Of a DNA stretch of 64,000 bases, positions 1-10,305 are shown piece after piece (position 1 is the stretch's first letter; every line of letters begins with the position of its first letter). Made by a program: the position numbers and the translations under genes. A model generated the notes under the pieces. The model did not search any database. It was given only the letters and a program-made list of their open reading frames with translations, and was not told where the DNA came from. Origin of the DNA: Aureimonas sp. AU20 (lineage in GTDB: Bacteria; Pseudomonadota; Alphaproteobacteria; Rhizobiales; Rhizobiaceae); NCBI RefSeq assembly GCF_001442755.1, contig NZ_CP006370.1, positions 186,001 through 250,000 on the forward strand, in the 5' to 3' direction.

Positions 1-27
1 CTCTCCCGTTCGAGGGCGCCGATGCGA

Positions 28-435
28 TCACAGCATGTATTTCTGGCTCTTGCGGGGAACGGGCACCGGCACGGCGGCCCGCTTCATCTCGCGCCGCCGG
101 TTGGCCTCCGCTTCAAGGGCCAGGATGTCCTCCGCCGCTCGCGTCTCGCCTGTCCCGCGCGGGATCAGCCCTTGCAGCTGCAGGTTGAGAAAGCGAAGGC
201 AGCAGACGCGCAGAAACGAGGTGAAGTTTCCGAGATCGTGCCCCTCGTCGATCGACTCGTTATAGAGCTGGTGAAGGAGTTGCGGGATGTTGAGATCGTC
301 CTTTTCGGCGATCTCTTCGAGCACCGTCCAGAACATCTTCTCCAGCCGGACGCTCGTCACCATGCCGTCCATGCGGATGGACCGGGTCTGGCTTTCCCAC
401 AAGTCGGCGCTCGCGCCGACGAACAACCTGCACAT
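28..435 (-). CDS. Ribbon-helix-helix domain protein
   Basis: A 135-residue protein. Residues about 25-62 (VTSVRLEKMFWTVLEEIA and onward) read as a ribbon-helix-helix DNA-binding fold of the type common in alphaproteobacteria (RHH_4-like). The tail is basic and rich in Arg and Lys (RRREMKRA). I chose the ATG at 435 because an AGGAAGA ribosome-binding sequence lies just upstream, and longer forms only add low-complexity arginine/alanine sequence. It is probably a small DNA-binding regulator, but its target is unknown. It lies about 125 bp downstream of the PLP enzyme on the same strand and could be cotranscribed with it. Family assignment is fairly sure; function is not. Confidence 0.75.
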   Translation of the reverse strand: MCRLFVGASADLWESQTRSIRMDGMVTSVRLEKMFWTVLEEIAEKDDLNIPQLLHQLYNESIDEGHDLGNFTSFLRVCCLRFLNLQLQGLIPRGTGETRAAEDILALEAEANRRREMKRAAVPVPVPRKSQKYML

Positions 436-561
436 GGCTCTTCCTCCCGCTGAAGCCGCCCTCTCCCAAGCCGGCGGCCGGATGTCTCCCGCCGCGATCT
501 TCCGCGCGCGCGCCTCCGGCGACAAGCCCCTTTCCCGCCGAGAGGCCTCCGCCGCGAGCCG

Positions 562-1758
562 TCAGTCCGGCCAGTTGTTGATGGCCCGGCGCTTGCGACG
601 GGCCGCGAAGTCGCTGCTGATGATGTCGTTGGAGCGGCGCGCGATGTCGAGTTCCTCGCGCAGGCGCTCCGCAACGATCTCCGCCTGACCGGGATGAAGG
701 TTGCAGGGGTCGAGATAGAAGTGCCCGTGCTCGACCTCGTGATCGCGCACGATGACCGGGTGCGTGCCGTTGCTGGCCAGCGCGTCGGCGAGGTCCCAGG
801 CCGTGATATGCGCCTCCGCCGGGTTCACGTGGACCTTCAGCCGGTCGAGCGGATTGTCGGTCGGATCGGGATCGATCGCGGCCTCCACCCCCGCGAAGTC
901 GGCGAGCGTGCGCTGCCAGACATCCAGCGCTTCGCTCTCGCGAGCGCGAATGCCGGCGTGATCGCGGACCTCCCAGGCTTCCAGCGCGGCGATCGTGCCG
1001 ACGATCCCTTCCTTCCCGACCTTCATGCCCCGGCCGATGCCGTTGTTCTGGAAATAGGCGGCGCGCACGAGATCGCGGCGCCCGGCCACGATGCCGCCCG
1101 TCGGCCCGCCGAGAAACTTGTGCGAGGAGTAGAGCACGAGATCGGCCCCGGCTTCGAGAAAGCGGCGCAGGTCGTATTCCGACGCAGCGTCCACGATCAC
1201 CGGCACGCCGCGCGCATGGGCGACCTCCACGAACTCGGCAAGGCCCATCTGGCCGACCTGGACCGTGTGATGCGAGACGACGAAGAGCGCGGCGGCCGTG
1301 CGCTCCGTGATGGCGCCTTCCATCTGATAGGCCATGACGCTGGTCGCCTGCCCGACCGGCACGACCTTGGCGCCGGACAGGCGCACGCCCTGCTCCACCG
1401 GCGAGCCGTAGCCGACCATGTGCCCGGCCTGGATCAGCACCTCGTCGCGCGCGAGGCGGTCGGTCTGCGGCAGGCGCTCGATCGCCGCGAGATCGTCTCC
1501 CGTCATGGCGCCCGCGACCGCGAGCGTGATCGCGGCGGCGCAGGAGGCCGTGACGAACCCGGCCTCGCCGCCCGTCAGCCGGCTGATCGTGCGGCTCGCC
1601 AGCTTCTGAAGAGCGCCGATCTCGATGAATTGCGGCAGCGCTGCCGTCACGGCCTCCACCGCCTGCGGCACGACGATCGAGGCGCCGAGCGAGGTCATCG
1701 TCCCCGAGACGTTGATGACCGGGCGCAGGCCGAGGCGAATGCGAATGTCGTCGTTCAT
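562..1758 (-). CDS. SelA-like PLP-dependent ammonia-lyase/aminotransferase-fold enzyme
   Basis: A 398-residue cytoplasmic fold-type I PLP enzyme of the SelA-like (DgaE/YhfS-type) group. Asp190 in [10 protein letters not shown] should bind the pyridine nitrogen and Lys214 in [12 protein letters not shown] should form the Schiff base. A His pair (SHHTVQ) near residue 163 lies where such enzymes hold the cofactor ring. Known relatives include D-glucosaminate-6-phosphate ammonia-lyase and other enzymes removing ammonia from beta-hydroxy amino acids, but the substrate here cannot be read from sequence. The start at 1758 (MNDDIRI) is where conservation begins; upstream in-frame residues are low complexity. 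The gene is divergent from an IclR regulator. The nearby amidohydrolase and RidA genes suggest that it acts after a deacylation step and yields a reactive enamine. Confidence 0.85.
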   Translation of the reverse strand: MNDDIRIRLGLRPVINVSGTMTSLGASIVVPQAVEAVTAALPQFIEIGALQKLASRTISRLTGGEAGFVTASCAAAITLAVAGAMTGDDLAAIERLPQTDRLARDEVLIQAGHMVGYGSPVEQGVRLSGAKVVPVGQATSVMAYQMEGAITERTAAALFVVSHHTVQVGQMGLAEFVEVAHARGVPVIVDAASEYDLRRFLEAGADLVLYSSHKFLGGPTGGIVAGRRDLVRAAYFQNNGIGRGMKVGKEGIVGTIAALEAWEVRDHAGIRARESEALDVWQRTLADFAGVEAAIDPDPTDNPLDRLKVHVNPAEAHITAWDLADALASNGTHPVIVRDHEVEHGHFYLDPCNLHPGQAEIVAERLREELDIARRSNDIISSDFAARRKRRAINNWPD

Positions 1759-1826
1759 GCGGTGGGGTCCTTGGGTTTGGTTCGCGGTTCGGTTCGAGGC
1801 TTTGAGCCGGGGTGGTTTCAACGGCC

Positions 1827-1856
1827 GGGCCGGATGGGTATGGTCGGGGCCGGATG
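1827..1856. promoter_or_regulatory. Direct repeats in the PLP enzyme/IclR divergent region
   Basis: GGGCCGGATG occurs at 1827-1836 and again at 1847-1856, exactly 20 bp apart (two helical turns). The spacer also holds three GGTTCG copies at 1779-1784, 1786-1791 and 1791-1796. This is a plausible operator region for the divergently transcribed IclR regulator. The second repeat overlaps an alternative ATG at 1854. No regulator-binding consensus was matched, so this is inference from repeat geometry. Confidence 0.35.
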
Positions 1857-1883
1857 AGCAGGCCTCGATCGGATGAGACGACA

Positions 1884-2711
1884 ATGGCAAGAGGAGCGAT
1901 CGCCCCGGCCAAGGACGGCGGAGCGCAGGAGGCGGCGGGCGCGGCCCGGCGCTCGCGCGTCAGCGGCATCGACCGCGCGCTGCAGATCTTCGACCAGCTG
2001 CGCGACACCGGACGCCCGGCGACGGCCTACGACCTCGCCCATTCGGTGAAGGCGCCGCTTTCCACCATCTATACGATCGTCGACGATCTGGTGGAGAAGG
2101 GCCTTCTCGTGCGCGGCGAAGGCGGCACGGTCTGGCTCGGGCCGCGCCTCTACCATTACGGCCTCGCCTACGAGCGCTCGATCGACCTGATGGCGATCGC
2201 CAAGGAGGAGATGATCGATCTCAACCGGCAGCTGGGCGAGACGATCCAGATCTGCGGGCGCGACGAGGACATGATGGTGGTGCTGGCCATGGCGGAGGGG
2301 CGGGACCATTTCCAGGTCACCTCGCGCGTCGGCTCGCGCGTGCCGCTCAACTGGGTGGCGTCGGGTCGGTTGCTGGTCGGCCACCTGCCGCAGGCCGAAC
2401 GGGTCGAGATCTTCCGCCGCTGCGCCAAGGTTTCCCCCACCGGCCGGGCGGAGCTGAACCCCGAGACGCTGGCGATCCGCTCGGCCGAGGCGCTGGCCGA
2501 CCGGCTGTCGATCCAGGCCGGCGAATCCGCCTATTCGGTGGCCTGCGTCGCCGCGCCGATCCTCGACCCGAAGGGCTCCTGCACGGCCACGATCTCCGTT
2601 GTGCTGCCCGACTTCAAGGTGGCGGAGGCGCGCGAGCGCTACACGGAGGCGGTGCGCCAGTCCGCCCGGCGCATCGAGGGGCGCCTGGGCTGGAACGGGC
2701 GGGAGGGCTAG
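1884..2711 (+). CDS. IclR-family transcriptional regulator
   Basis: An IclR-type regulator of about 275 residues. The N-terminal winged helix ([16 protein letters not shown], then a helix-turn-helix around [19 protein letters not shown]) is followed by the IclR effector domain ([18 protein letters not shown] ... [13 protein letters not shown]). Starts at 1812 (GTG), 1854 and 1884 (ATG) are all possible. I prefer 1884 because a GGATGAG sequence precedes it and the 1854 codon lies inside a direct repeat. It is transcribed away from the PLP enzyme and converges on the RidA gene at the end of the transporter operon, so it is the natural candidate to control both. The effector is unknown. Confidence 0.88.
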   Translation: MARGAIAPAKDGGAQEAAGAARRSRVSGIDRALQIFDQLRDTGRPATAYDLAHSVKAPLSTIYTIVDDLVEKGLLVRGEGGTVWLGPRLYHYGLAYERSIDLMAIAKEEMIDLNRQLGETIQICGRDEDMMVVLAMAEGRDHFQVTSRVGSRVPLNWVASGRLLVGHLPQAERVEIFRRCAKVSPTGRAELNPETLAIRSAEALADRLSIQAGESAYSVACVAAPILDPKGSCTATISVVLPDFKVAEARERYTEAVRQSARRIEGRLGWNGREG

Positions 2712-2746
2712 GGCGCCGGTCGGCATCGGGTTGGGCATGTGTTGGG

Positions 2747-3238
2747 TCAGTCGATCGCCACGATCGCCTCGATCTCGACGGTGATCCGGCCCGGCAGGGA
2801 GCCGAGCCCGACGGCCGAGCGCGCGTGGCGCCCGGCGTCGCCGAACACCGCGATCATCAGGTCCGAGCAGCCGTTGATGATCGAGGGGTGATCGTCGAAA
2901 TCGGCCTCGGCGTTGACCATGCCGAGAAGCTTCACGATGCGCCGGACGCGGCCGAGATCGCCGAGCGCGTCCTGCATGACGGAGAGAAGGTTGATGCCCG
3001 TCAGCCGCGCATGGCCGTAGGCCTCCTCGACCGAAACGTCCAATCCCACCTTTCCCTTGTGGAGATAACCGTCGATCTCGCGCGGGCCCTGGCCCGACAG
3101 GTAGAGAAGCCGGCCCTCGACCACATGAGTCACGAAATTGGCGATCGGCGGCGGGGCGGGCGGCAGGGTGATGCCGAGCGCGGCGAGCCTTTCATAGGGG
3201 GCGGTCGGTCCGGCGCGGGCCGGCTGAAGAATGGACAT
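2747..3238 (-). CDS. RidA family (YjgF/YER057c) enamine deaminase
   Basis: A 163-residue RidA-fold protein of the longer chorismate-mutase-like subgroup (conserved stretches FVTHVVEGRLLYLSGQ, NLLSVMQDALGDLGRV, SAVGLGSLPGRITVEIEAIV). RidA proteins hydrolyse enamine/imine intermediates released by PLP lyases, protecting the cell from 2-aminoacrylate-type damage. The catalytic Arg of classic RidA would fall near RSAVGLGSLP, where an Arg is present before SAVG, but I cannot confirm that it is equivalent. The gene is the last of the leftward transporter operon, 51 bp after the second ATPase. Its presence supports the idea that the neighbouring PLP enzyme makes an enamine. Confidence 0.85.
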   Translation of the reverse strand: MSILQPARAGPTAPYERLAALGITLPPAPPPIANFVTHVVEGRLLYLSGQGPREIDGYLHKGKVGLDVSVEEAYGHARLTGINLLSVMQDALGDLGRVRRIVKLLGMVNAEADFDDHPSIINGCSDLMIAVFGDAGRHARSAVGLGSLPGRITVEIEAIVAID

Positions 3239-3289
3239 GAGCCAGGGTTCCAGCGATGTTCAAGGGAGGGAAGCGGGCGCGAGAGCGGG

Positions 3290-4284
3290 TCAGAGGCGGC
3301 CGGCGCGGACGAGCTCGTCCTGGCGCAGACAGGCCGTGAAATGGCCCGGCCCGACCTCCTCCTCCGGCGGCACGGCGGCGGCGCAGATTTCCGCCGCCTC
3401 CGGGCAGCGGGTGCGGAAGACGCAGCCGGACGGTGGGTTCATCGGGCTCGGAATGTCGCCCTTGAGGATCACGCGCTCGCGCTCGATCGTCGGATCGGGC
3501 ACCGGCGCGGTGGCGATCAGCGCCTTGGTGTAGGGGTGGCGCGGCCGGGCATAGACCTCGCGGCTCGGCCCGCGCTCCATGACCTTGCCCAGATACATCA
3601 CCACAACCTCGTCGCAGAGATATTCCACCACCGACAGATCATGGGCGATGAAGATCATGGTGAGCCCAAAGGCGCGCTGGAGATCCTGCATCAGGTTGAG
3701 GATCTGCGCCTGGACTGAGACGTCGAGCGCCGAAACCGGCTCGTCGGCGACGATGAGATCCGGCTCCACCGCCAGCGCCCGCGCGATGCCGATCCGCTGG
3801 CGCTGGCCGCCGGAAAACTCGTGGGGAAAGCGCTGCGCGTGGTCGGGCGACAGGCCGACGCGGGTCAGAAGCTCGGCGATGCGCGGCTGGCGCGCCGCGC
3901 CCTTGGCGAGCCCGTGCGTATCCAGCGCTTCGGCGAGGATCGCCCCCACGCGCATGCGCGGGTTGAGCGAGGAGTAGGGGTCCTGGAAGATGATCTGCAG
4001 CCGGCGGCGATGCGCCCGCATCTCCTTCGGCGAAAGGTCCAGAAGGTTGCGCCCGTCGAAGACGGCGCGGCCGCCGGTCGGCTCGATCAGCCGCAGGATG
4101 GAGCGCCCGACCGTGGTCTTGCCCGAGCCGGACTCGCCCACCAGCCCGACGATGCTGCCGCGCCGGACGGTGAAGGACACCCCGTCCACCGCGCGCACGG
4201 TTCCGTGCGAGAGCGCGAAATGGGTGGTGAGGTTCTCGACCGAGAGCAGCGTCTCGGCGGCGGGTTGAAGCGTCTGCGCATGGC

Positions 4285-4288
<4 letters not shown>
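3290..4288 (-). CDS. Oligopeptide/dipeptide-type ABC transporter ATPase (OppF/DppF-like)
   Basis: A 332-residue ATP-binding subunit. Walker A is GESGSGKT, the signature is FSGGQRQR and Walker B is [12 protein letters not shown]. The C-terminal oligo_HPY region includes [11 protein letters not shown] with the paired cysteines of DppF-type proteins. The ATG at 4288 overlaps the stop of the preceding ATPase (ATGA), so translation is coupled; a start at 4309 would add only MPEDGPP. It pairs with the next ATPase upstream to energise the two permeases. The substrate is not necessarily a peptide, since this family imports many small solutes. Confidence 0.92.
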
Positions 4289-5363
<1,075 letters not shown>

Positions 5364-5364
<1 letters not shown>

Positions 5365-6560
5365 CAGCCGTGCGCCCCGCAGGTGCAGACCTTGGCCGAC
5401 CCTTCCTTGGGCATGTGGCGCGAGGCGCGAACCAGCGTGCCGCCCCGCACGGCCCAGCGCGGCTCGAACATCTTGTGCAGCTTGGCCGTGGCGCCCTGGC
5501 TGTCCTGCACCGAAAGATCGCTGTCCACGAGATCGAAGACGGTGAGTTCGGCCGTCTTGCCCAGCCCCAGGAGATCGTCGGTCGGCAGTTTGACGGCCGA
5601 CATGGGCGCCGTGGTCGAGGCCGTCACCACCGCCTCGAAGGGCATCTCGACGGACAGGAGCTTCGACATGGTGGTCGCCATGTCCCAGACCGGGCCGTTC
5701 AGCGAATGGTCGTGTAGATCCGTCGAGATGGAGAAGGGCAGAAGGCCGCGCTGGATGGCGATCTCCGCCACCTTGAAGGAGAAGGACGCCCCGCCATGGC
5801 CGACATCGAGGCGGATGCCCTGATCGGCGCATTTGGTCACGAGGTCCCACAGGTCCTCGTCCTCGATGATCGAGCCGCCGGCCTTGCCGTTGAAGCAATG
5901 GGTGATGATGTCGCCCGGCCGCAGCAGCTCCAGCACCTCGTCATAGGTCGGCGGCGGCTCGCCGACATGGATCATCATCGGCAGTTTCAGGATCTTGGCG
6001 ACTTTCTTGGCCACCTTCACCGGCGTGATGCCCCAGGAACCGAGGATAACGTGGCTTGCCCGGCACTTGATGCCGACGATGAGGTCGCGGTTCGCTTCCA
6101 CCACCGCGATCGTCCGGTCGATGTCGATCGAGCGGATGTCGATGAGTTCCGAAACCCGGTTGCAGGCGACGAGGCCGATCGAGCCGATGTTTAGGAAGGC
6201 CAGAATCCGCTCGGCCGCCGGCTCGATGATGTATTCGCGAAACCCGTGGAAGGTCGCCTCGCCCGCCGAACCGGCATCAACGATGGTCGTGACGCCGCGC
6301 TCCAGGCCCGCGAGCTGGGGTCGGATCGAGATGTCGGTGCCGCCATGCCAGACATGGGCGTGAAGATCCGTCCAGCCGGGCGAGACATAGGCGCCGCCGC
6401 CATCCACGATCCGCGCGGCGGGCGCGGGAAGCAGGGCGGGACCGACGGACTGGATGCGGCCGTCCGCGCCGATCAGGATGTCGGTCGCCGCGCCGGGCGC
6501 GTCGCCCGGCACGAAGCCAACGGGGCGGACATTGCGGATGAGAATGGGCTGGGTGTCCAC
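5364..6560 (-). CDS. Amidohydrolase/deacetylase family metallohydrolase
   Basis: A 398-residue TIM-barrel amidohydrolase of the EF_0837/AHA_3915-like group. Metal ligands are visible: His67 and His69 (DLHAHV), a probable carboxylated Lys165 (VGIKCRAS), His198 (MIHVGEP), His221 (ITHCFN) and the catalytic Asp281 (STDLHDH). Related proteins remove acyl groups from N- or O-acylated small acids and are often encoded beside SelA-like PLP enzymes, as here. There is no signal peptide, so it should act in the cytoplasm on the imported compound. Only 3 bp separate it from the permease gene upstream, and it overlaps the downstream ATPase by 1 bp. The true substrate is unknown. Confidence 0.88.
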
Positions 6561-6563
6561 GGA

Positions 6564-7433
6564 TCAGATATCCTTGGCGAGGCGTGGGTCGAGAAGATCG
6601 CGCAGCCCGTCGCCGACGAGTTGCAGCGACAGGACGGCGAGAACGATGGCAAGGCCGGGGAAGAAGAGAATCCAAGGCGCCTGGTCGAGATACTGGCGCC
6701 CCTGCGCGATCATCGTTCCCCAGGTCGGCACGCTGGGCGAGACGCCGACGCCCAGGAACGAGAGCCCCGCCTCGGCCAGCATGGCGCTGGCGAAGATGAA
6801 CGTGCCCTGCACGAGGATCGGCGAGAGAAGATTGCGCAGGACGTGGCGGACCAGGATGCGCGGGGTGGAAACGCCGAGCGCGCGCGCCGCCTCGACATAA
6901 GGCAGCTCGCGGATCACCAGCGTGGAGGCCCGCACCACGCGGGCGAGCCGGGGCGCGTAGACGATGCCGAGCGCGATCACGACATTGACGACGGAGGGGC
7001 CGAGGGCCGCCACCAGCGAGATGGCGAGGAGAATGTCGGGAAAGGCCATCATCGCGTCGATGAGCCGGGCGAGCGGCGCGTCGAGCCGGCGGAAGAAGCC
7101 GGCGAGAAGCCCGAGCGTGACCCCGAGGAGGCAGGACACCGCCACGACCGACAAGCCGACGAGAAGCGACAGCCGCCCGGCGATCGCCGCCCGTGTGAAG
7201 ACGTCTCGCCCGAAATCGTCGGTGCCCAGCAGATTGACCGGGGACGGCGGCTTCAGCCGGTTCACGAGCGAGAGCTTGGACGGCGAATAGGGCGAGAGCA
7301 TCGGCGCGAAGACCGCCAGAGCCACGATCAGCAGCAGCACCGCGAGGCCGGCGACCACGGGCTTGCGCCGCAGAAGCGCGCGCAGGAACTGACCGCCCGC
7401 CGGCCCGGACACGGCCATGGAAGCGGCGGCCAT
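6564..7433 (-). CDS. Dipeptide-type ABC transporter permease (DppC-like)
   Basis: A 289-residue inner-membrane permease with an N-terminal OppC segment (one TM helix near residues 25-45, then a short periplasmic stretch with SPVNLLGTDDFGRDVF) and a BPD_transp_1 domain with several helices. The EAA loop reads EAARALGVSTPRILVRHVLRN. The C-terminus GDGLRDLLDPR is the usual DppC ending. The ATG at 7433 overlaps the stop of the other permease (ATGA). It forms the heterodimeric channel with that permease. The open frame extends farther upstream, but that part lacks any family similarity. Confidence 0.92.
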   Translation of the reverse strand: MAAASMAVSGPAGGQFLRALLRRKPVVAGLAVLLLIVALAVFAPMLSPYSPSKLSLVNRLKPPSPVNLLGTDDFGRDVFTRAAIAGRLSLLVGLSVVAVSCLLGVTLGLLAGFFRRLDAPLARLIDAMMAFPDILLAISLVAALGPSVVNVVIALGIVYAPRLARVVRASTLVIRELPYVEAARALGVSTPRILVRHVLRNLLSPILVQGTFIFASAMLAEAGLSFLGVGVSPSVPTWGTMIAQGRQYLDQAPWILFFPGLAIVLAVLSLQLVGDGLRDLLDPRLAKDI

Positions 7434-8374
7434 CAGTAGCGCACCCGGGGGTCGACGAGGATATAGAGCATGTCGATCCCGAAATTGATGAGGACATAGA
7501 GCCCGGCGACCACAAGCAGCGCGCCCTGGATCACGGGATAGTCGCGCCTCAGAACCGCGTTGACGACGAGGTTGCCGACGCCCGGCAGCGAGAAGACCGT
7601 TTCCGTCACCACCGCGCCCGAGATGAGCAGGGCCGCCGTCAGACCGATGATCGTGAGGATCGGGATCAGCGCGTTCTTCAAGGCGTGGCGCAGCACGACG
7701 CGGCGCTCGCTCATGCCCTTGGAGCGCGCGGTGCGCACATAGTCGTCGCCGAGCACGTCGAGCATCGAGGCGCGGGTGAAGCGGATGATGAGGGCGGAGG
7801 AGACGATGCCGAGCGCGAAGGCGGGCAGGACGAGATGGTGCAGGCGCTCGGCCAAGTTGGTCCCTGGCCCGCCATAGCCCGAGGTCGGAAACCAGCCGAG
7901 CTTCACGGCGAAGAACTGGATCATCAGGAGGCCCAGCCAGAAGCTGGGAATGCTGGCCGCCAGCATGGCGAGCGTCGTCGCGGCCTGATCGAACAGCGAG
8001 CCGCGCCGATAGGCCGAGAGAATGCCGATCGGGAGGGCAATGGCCACCGCGATGGCGAGCGAGAAGAGCGTCAGGAAGAAGGTCGGCTCGGCCCGGTCCG
8101 CCAGGGCCGAAAGCACCGGCTGACCGAGAAAGATCGACTGCCCGAAATCGCCCCGCGCGACATCGAATATGTACTGGCCGTATTGCACGAGCATGGGCCG
8201 GTCGAGCCCGAGCTGGGTGCGCAGCGCGGCGATGTCGGCGGCATTGGCGTCGGGACCGAGCATCACGGCGGCGGGATCGCCCGGCGTCACGCGCACGATC
8301 ACGAAAACGATCGTGACGACGATGAGCATGACGACGAGCATGCCGAAGATGCGGTTGGCGATGGTGGTGATCAT
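7433..8374 (-). CDS. Dipeptide-type ABC transporter permease (DppB-like)
   Basis: A 313-residue permease. The N-terminal helix (residues about 8-28) is followed by the DppB-type periplasmic loop (TPGDPAAVMLGPDANAADI ... LGLDRPMLVQYGQYI) and a BPD_transp_1 domain with an EAA-like loop (VRTARSKGMSERRVVLRHALKN). It ends LVDPRVRY, as in the family. The start at 8374 (MITTIANR) is preferred; the upstream 15 codons are proline-rich and unlike the family. It lies 75 bp downstream of the binding-protein gene and belongs to the same operon. Confidence 0.92.
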   Translation of the reverse strand: MITTIANRIFGMLVVMLIVVTIVFVIVRVTPGDPAAVMLGPDANAADIAALRTQLGLDRPMLVQYGQYIFDVARGDFGQSIFLGQPVLSALADRAEPTFFLTLFSLAIAVAIALPIGILSAYRRGSLFDQAATTLAMLAASIPSFWLGLLMIQFFAVKLGWFPTSGYGGPGTNLAERLHHLVLPAFALGIVSSALIIRFTRASMLDVLGDDYVRTARSKGMSERRVVLRHALKNALIPILTIIGLTAALLISGAVVTETVFSLPGVGNLVVNAVLRRDYPVIQGALLVVAGLYVLINFGIDMLYILVDPRVRY

Positions 8375-8449
8375 CGGTTCCGTCCGATTGGGCGGGAAGC
8401 ACGGGGCGCTTGAGCGCACCCCGCGTCCGGGCCGAGGAGCGGCGAAGGT

Positions 8450-9979
8450 CTATTGCGCCAGCGAGGCGTTCCAGAAGTAGGGCCAGGGCGCCGGAGTGAC
8501 CCCGTTCAGCGCCGGCGACTTGGCGGCGACGGCGTTGAAGTCGCCGACCTTGAAGGCGGGCACTTCGTCGTAGAAAACCTTCTGAACCGCCTTGAAGAGT
8601 TCCGCCCGCTTGGCCGGGTCGGCCTCGGAGTTGAAGGCCTTCAGGGCCGCGCTCTTGGCCTCGCTCGCCCACCAGCCGGGCGAGGTGTCCTGCATCACGC
8701 CGATCAGCGCGGGTTCGGGCAGGAAGGGCGAGTGGGTGATGTAGATGTCCCAGAGCTTGGGGTCCTGGCGCCGCTGCGTCAGCGTCGCCCAGTCCACGAC
8801 GTCGAGCTGCACGGGGAAGCCCGCGAGCTTCAGATACTCGGCGGCGACCTCGGCCATCTTGTAGTGGAACTCGTATTGCCGGCTGGTCAGGATGCGCAGC
8901 GGCGTCGTGCCGTCGTAGCCGGCCTCCTTCAGGGCCGCGGCGGCCTTTTCGGGATCGCCGATCCCATAGGCCGAGACGCCCTCCTCGTTGTGCCAGCTAT
9001 ATCCATCGGGATAGAGCGCGCCGTCGACGGCGAAGAAGTCGGTGGAGCCGAACCCGGCGATGAGCATGTCTTCGGGGTTGAGCGCGGTCAGCACCGCCCG
9101 CCGCTTGGCGACGTCCGACATCAGCCCTTCCTTGGTGTTCATGATGAACACCGGCCAGCCGAAGGGCTTCAACGTCACCGCCTCGGACTTGCCCGACGAC
9201 AGGCGCCCAACCGACTCCACAGGAATCGAGTCCACATAGGCGAACTGGCCGGCGACGGCCCCTTCGACGCGCGTGTTGGGATCGGGCACCGGCACGAAGC
9301 GAATTTCGTCGAGATATTGATGCCGCGCGCCGCCATAGCCGTTCGATGCGTCCTCGCGGGAATGGTATCCGTCGAAGCGCGTCAGCTGGATATACTGGTC
9401 AGGCTTGCGCTCCTTCAGCATGTAGGGGCCGGTGCCGACGATTTTCTCCATCGGCACCGCGACGTTCTCCTCCGGCAGGATGATCGCGGCGGCGTTGTTG
9501 AAGGCCAGCAGCGACAAGAGCGGCGCGTAGGGCTCGTTCAGGACGATGCGGATGGTCGAGGCGTCCGGCGCCTCGATCGAGGTGATGATCTTGGCCGCCT
9601 GCTGGCCGCGCGAGGCCACCGTCTCCCATCGCTTGAGCGAGGCGAGAACGTCGGCCGAGTCCATCGTGGACCCGTCATGGAAGGTCACGCCCTGGCGAAG
9701 CTTGATCGTGTAGGTGCGCCCGTCGGCCGAGACCTCCGGCAGGCTTTCCGCCAGGAGTGGCACCACGGTCCAATCCGCGCCGAACGTATAGAGCGTCTCG
9801 AAAATATGCTGCGAGACGATGCCCACGAGATCGGCGGTGGAGGCCATCGGGTCCAGCGTCGGCGGCTCGCCGATCGTCGCGACGTCGATCACGCCCCCGC
9901 GCACCGGTTCGGCCGCCAAAGCCGGGTAGGAGACGATGGCGGTCGCCACCATAAGGCCTGCGGTCATCCAGAGTTTCAT
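8450..9979 (-). CDS. Peptide/nickel-type ABC transporter substrate-binding protein (SBP_bac_5)
   Basis: A 509-residue periplasmic binding protein. A clear signal peptide spans about residues 1-22 (MKLWMTAGLMVATAIVSYPALA, then A/EP). The SBP family 5 core is present: GEPPTLDPMASTADLVGIVSQHIFETL, the HDGSTMDSADVLASLKRW motif and GTGPYMLKE. It delivers substrate to the DppB/DppC permeases. The ATG at 9979 follows an AGGATGGGG ribosome-binding sequence; 14 earlier in-frame residues overlap an AT-rich inverted repeat and are unlikely to be translated. It is the first gene of the leftward operon and so marks its promoter side. Binding specificity cannot be predicted. Confidence 0.92.
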   Translation of the reverse strand: MKLWMTAGLMVATAIVSYPALAAEPVRGGVIDVATIGEPPTLDPMASTADLVGIVSQHIFETLYTFGADWTVVPLLAESLPEVSADGRTYTIKLRQGVTFHDGSTMDSADVLASLKRWETVASRGQQAAKIITSIEAPDASTIRIVLNEPYAPLLSLLAFNNAAAIILPEENVAVPMEKIVGTGPYMLKERKPDQYIQLTRFDGYHSREDASNGYGGARHQYLDEIRFVPVPDPNTRVEGAVAGQFAYVDSIPVESVGRLSSGKSEAVTLKPFGWPVFIMNTKEGLMSDVAKRRAVLTALNPEDMLIAGFGSTDFFAVDGALYPDGYSWHNEEGVSAYGIGDPEKAAAALKEAGYDGTTPLRILTSRQYEFHYKMAEVAAEYLKLAGFPVQLDVVDWATLTQRRQDPKLWDIYITHSPFLPEPALIGVMQDTSPGWWASEAKSAALKAFNSEADPAKRAELFKAVQKVFYDEVPAFKVGDFNAVAAKSPALNGVTPAPWPYFWNASLAQ

Positions 9980-9989
9980 CGCCCCATCC

Positions 9990-10013
9990 TGTATTACATT
10001 ATTAGATAATACA
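9990..10013. promoter_or_regulatory. AT-rich inverted repeat upstream of the transporter operon
   Basis: TGTATTA (9990-9996) and TAATACA (10007-10013) form perfect 7-bp arms around a 10-bp AT-rich spacer, in a genome that is otherwise very GC-rich. The repeat begins 11 bp upstream of the binding-protein ATG, partly overlapping the ribosome-binding region, as expected for a repressor operator. The IclR regulator is the nearest candidate, but a regulator elsewhere is possible. Confidence 0.5.
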
Positions 10014-10305
10014 TTCTCCAATAAAGATCTAAGCGCATCGGAAGCGGGTGGTCAATCCGGCGCACGTCAATTCGGGTCGAGCGAAGCGAAGCGCACGGCA
10101 ACGGGCCGCGACCGGCGAGCGGGTCGCAAGCAACGAGGCGCCGCTGTCGAAGTCTATCGAAAGAATGGTTGGCAGTTCAGCAGAGTCGGGCCCTTGTCCC
10201 CGACACCGGGGGATCGGTCCGCCGAAAAGACGGTAGCCGTCAAAGCGCGCGAGGCCGGGCTCGGATGAGCCAGCCATAAATGGTTTGGAGAGGCGAGACC
10301 GGACG
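10014..10305. other. Intergenic spacer between importer operons
   Basis: About 290 bp between the peptide-type importer operon and the 3' end of the iron importer operon. I see only short GC-rich repeats (GCGAAGCGAAGCGC near 10080-10093) and no convincing gene. A minus-strand open frame of 82 codons covers much of it but has no recognisable domain or ribosome-binding site. Confidence 0.4.

Noticed and set aside
10029..10277. Minus-strand 82-codon frame in the spacer before the iron operon end
   Set aside because: No ribosome-binding site, no domain, and composition like non-coding GC-rich DNA.
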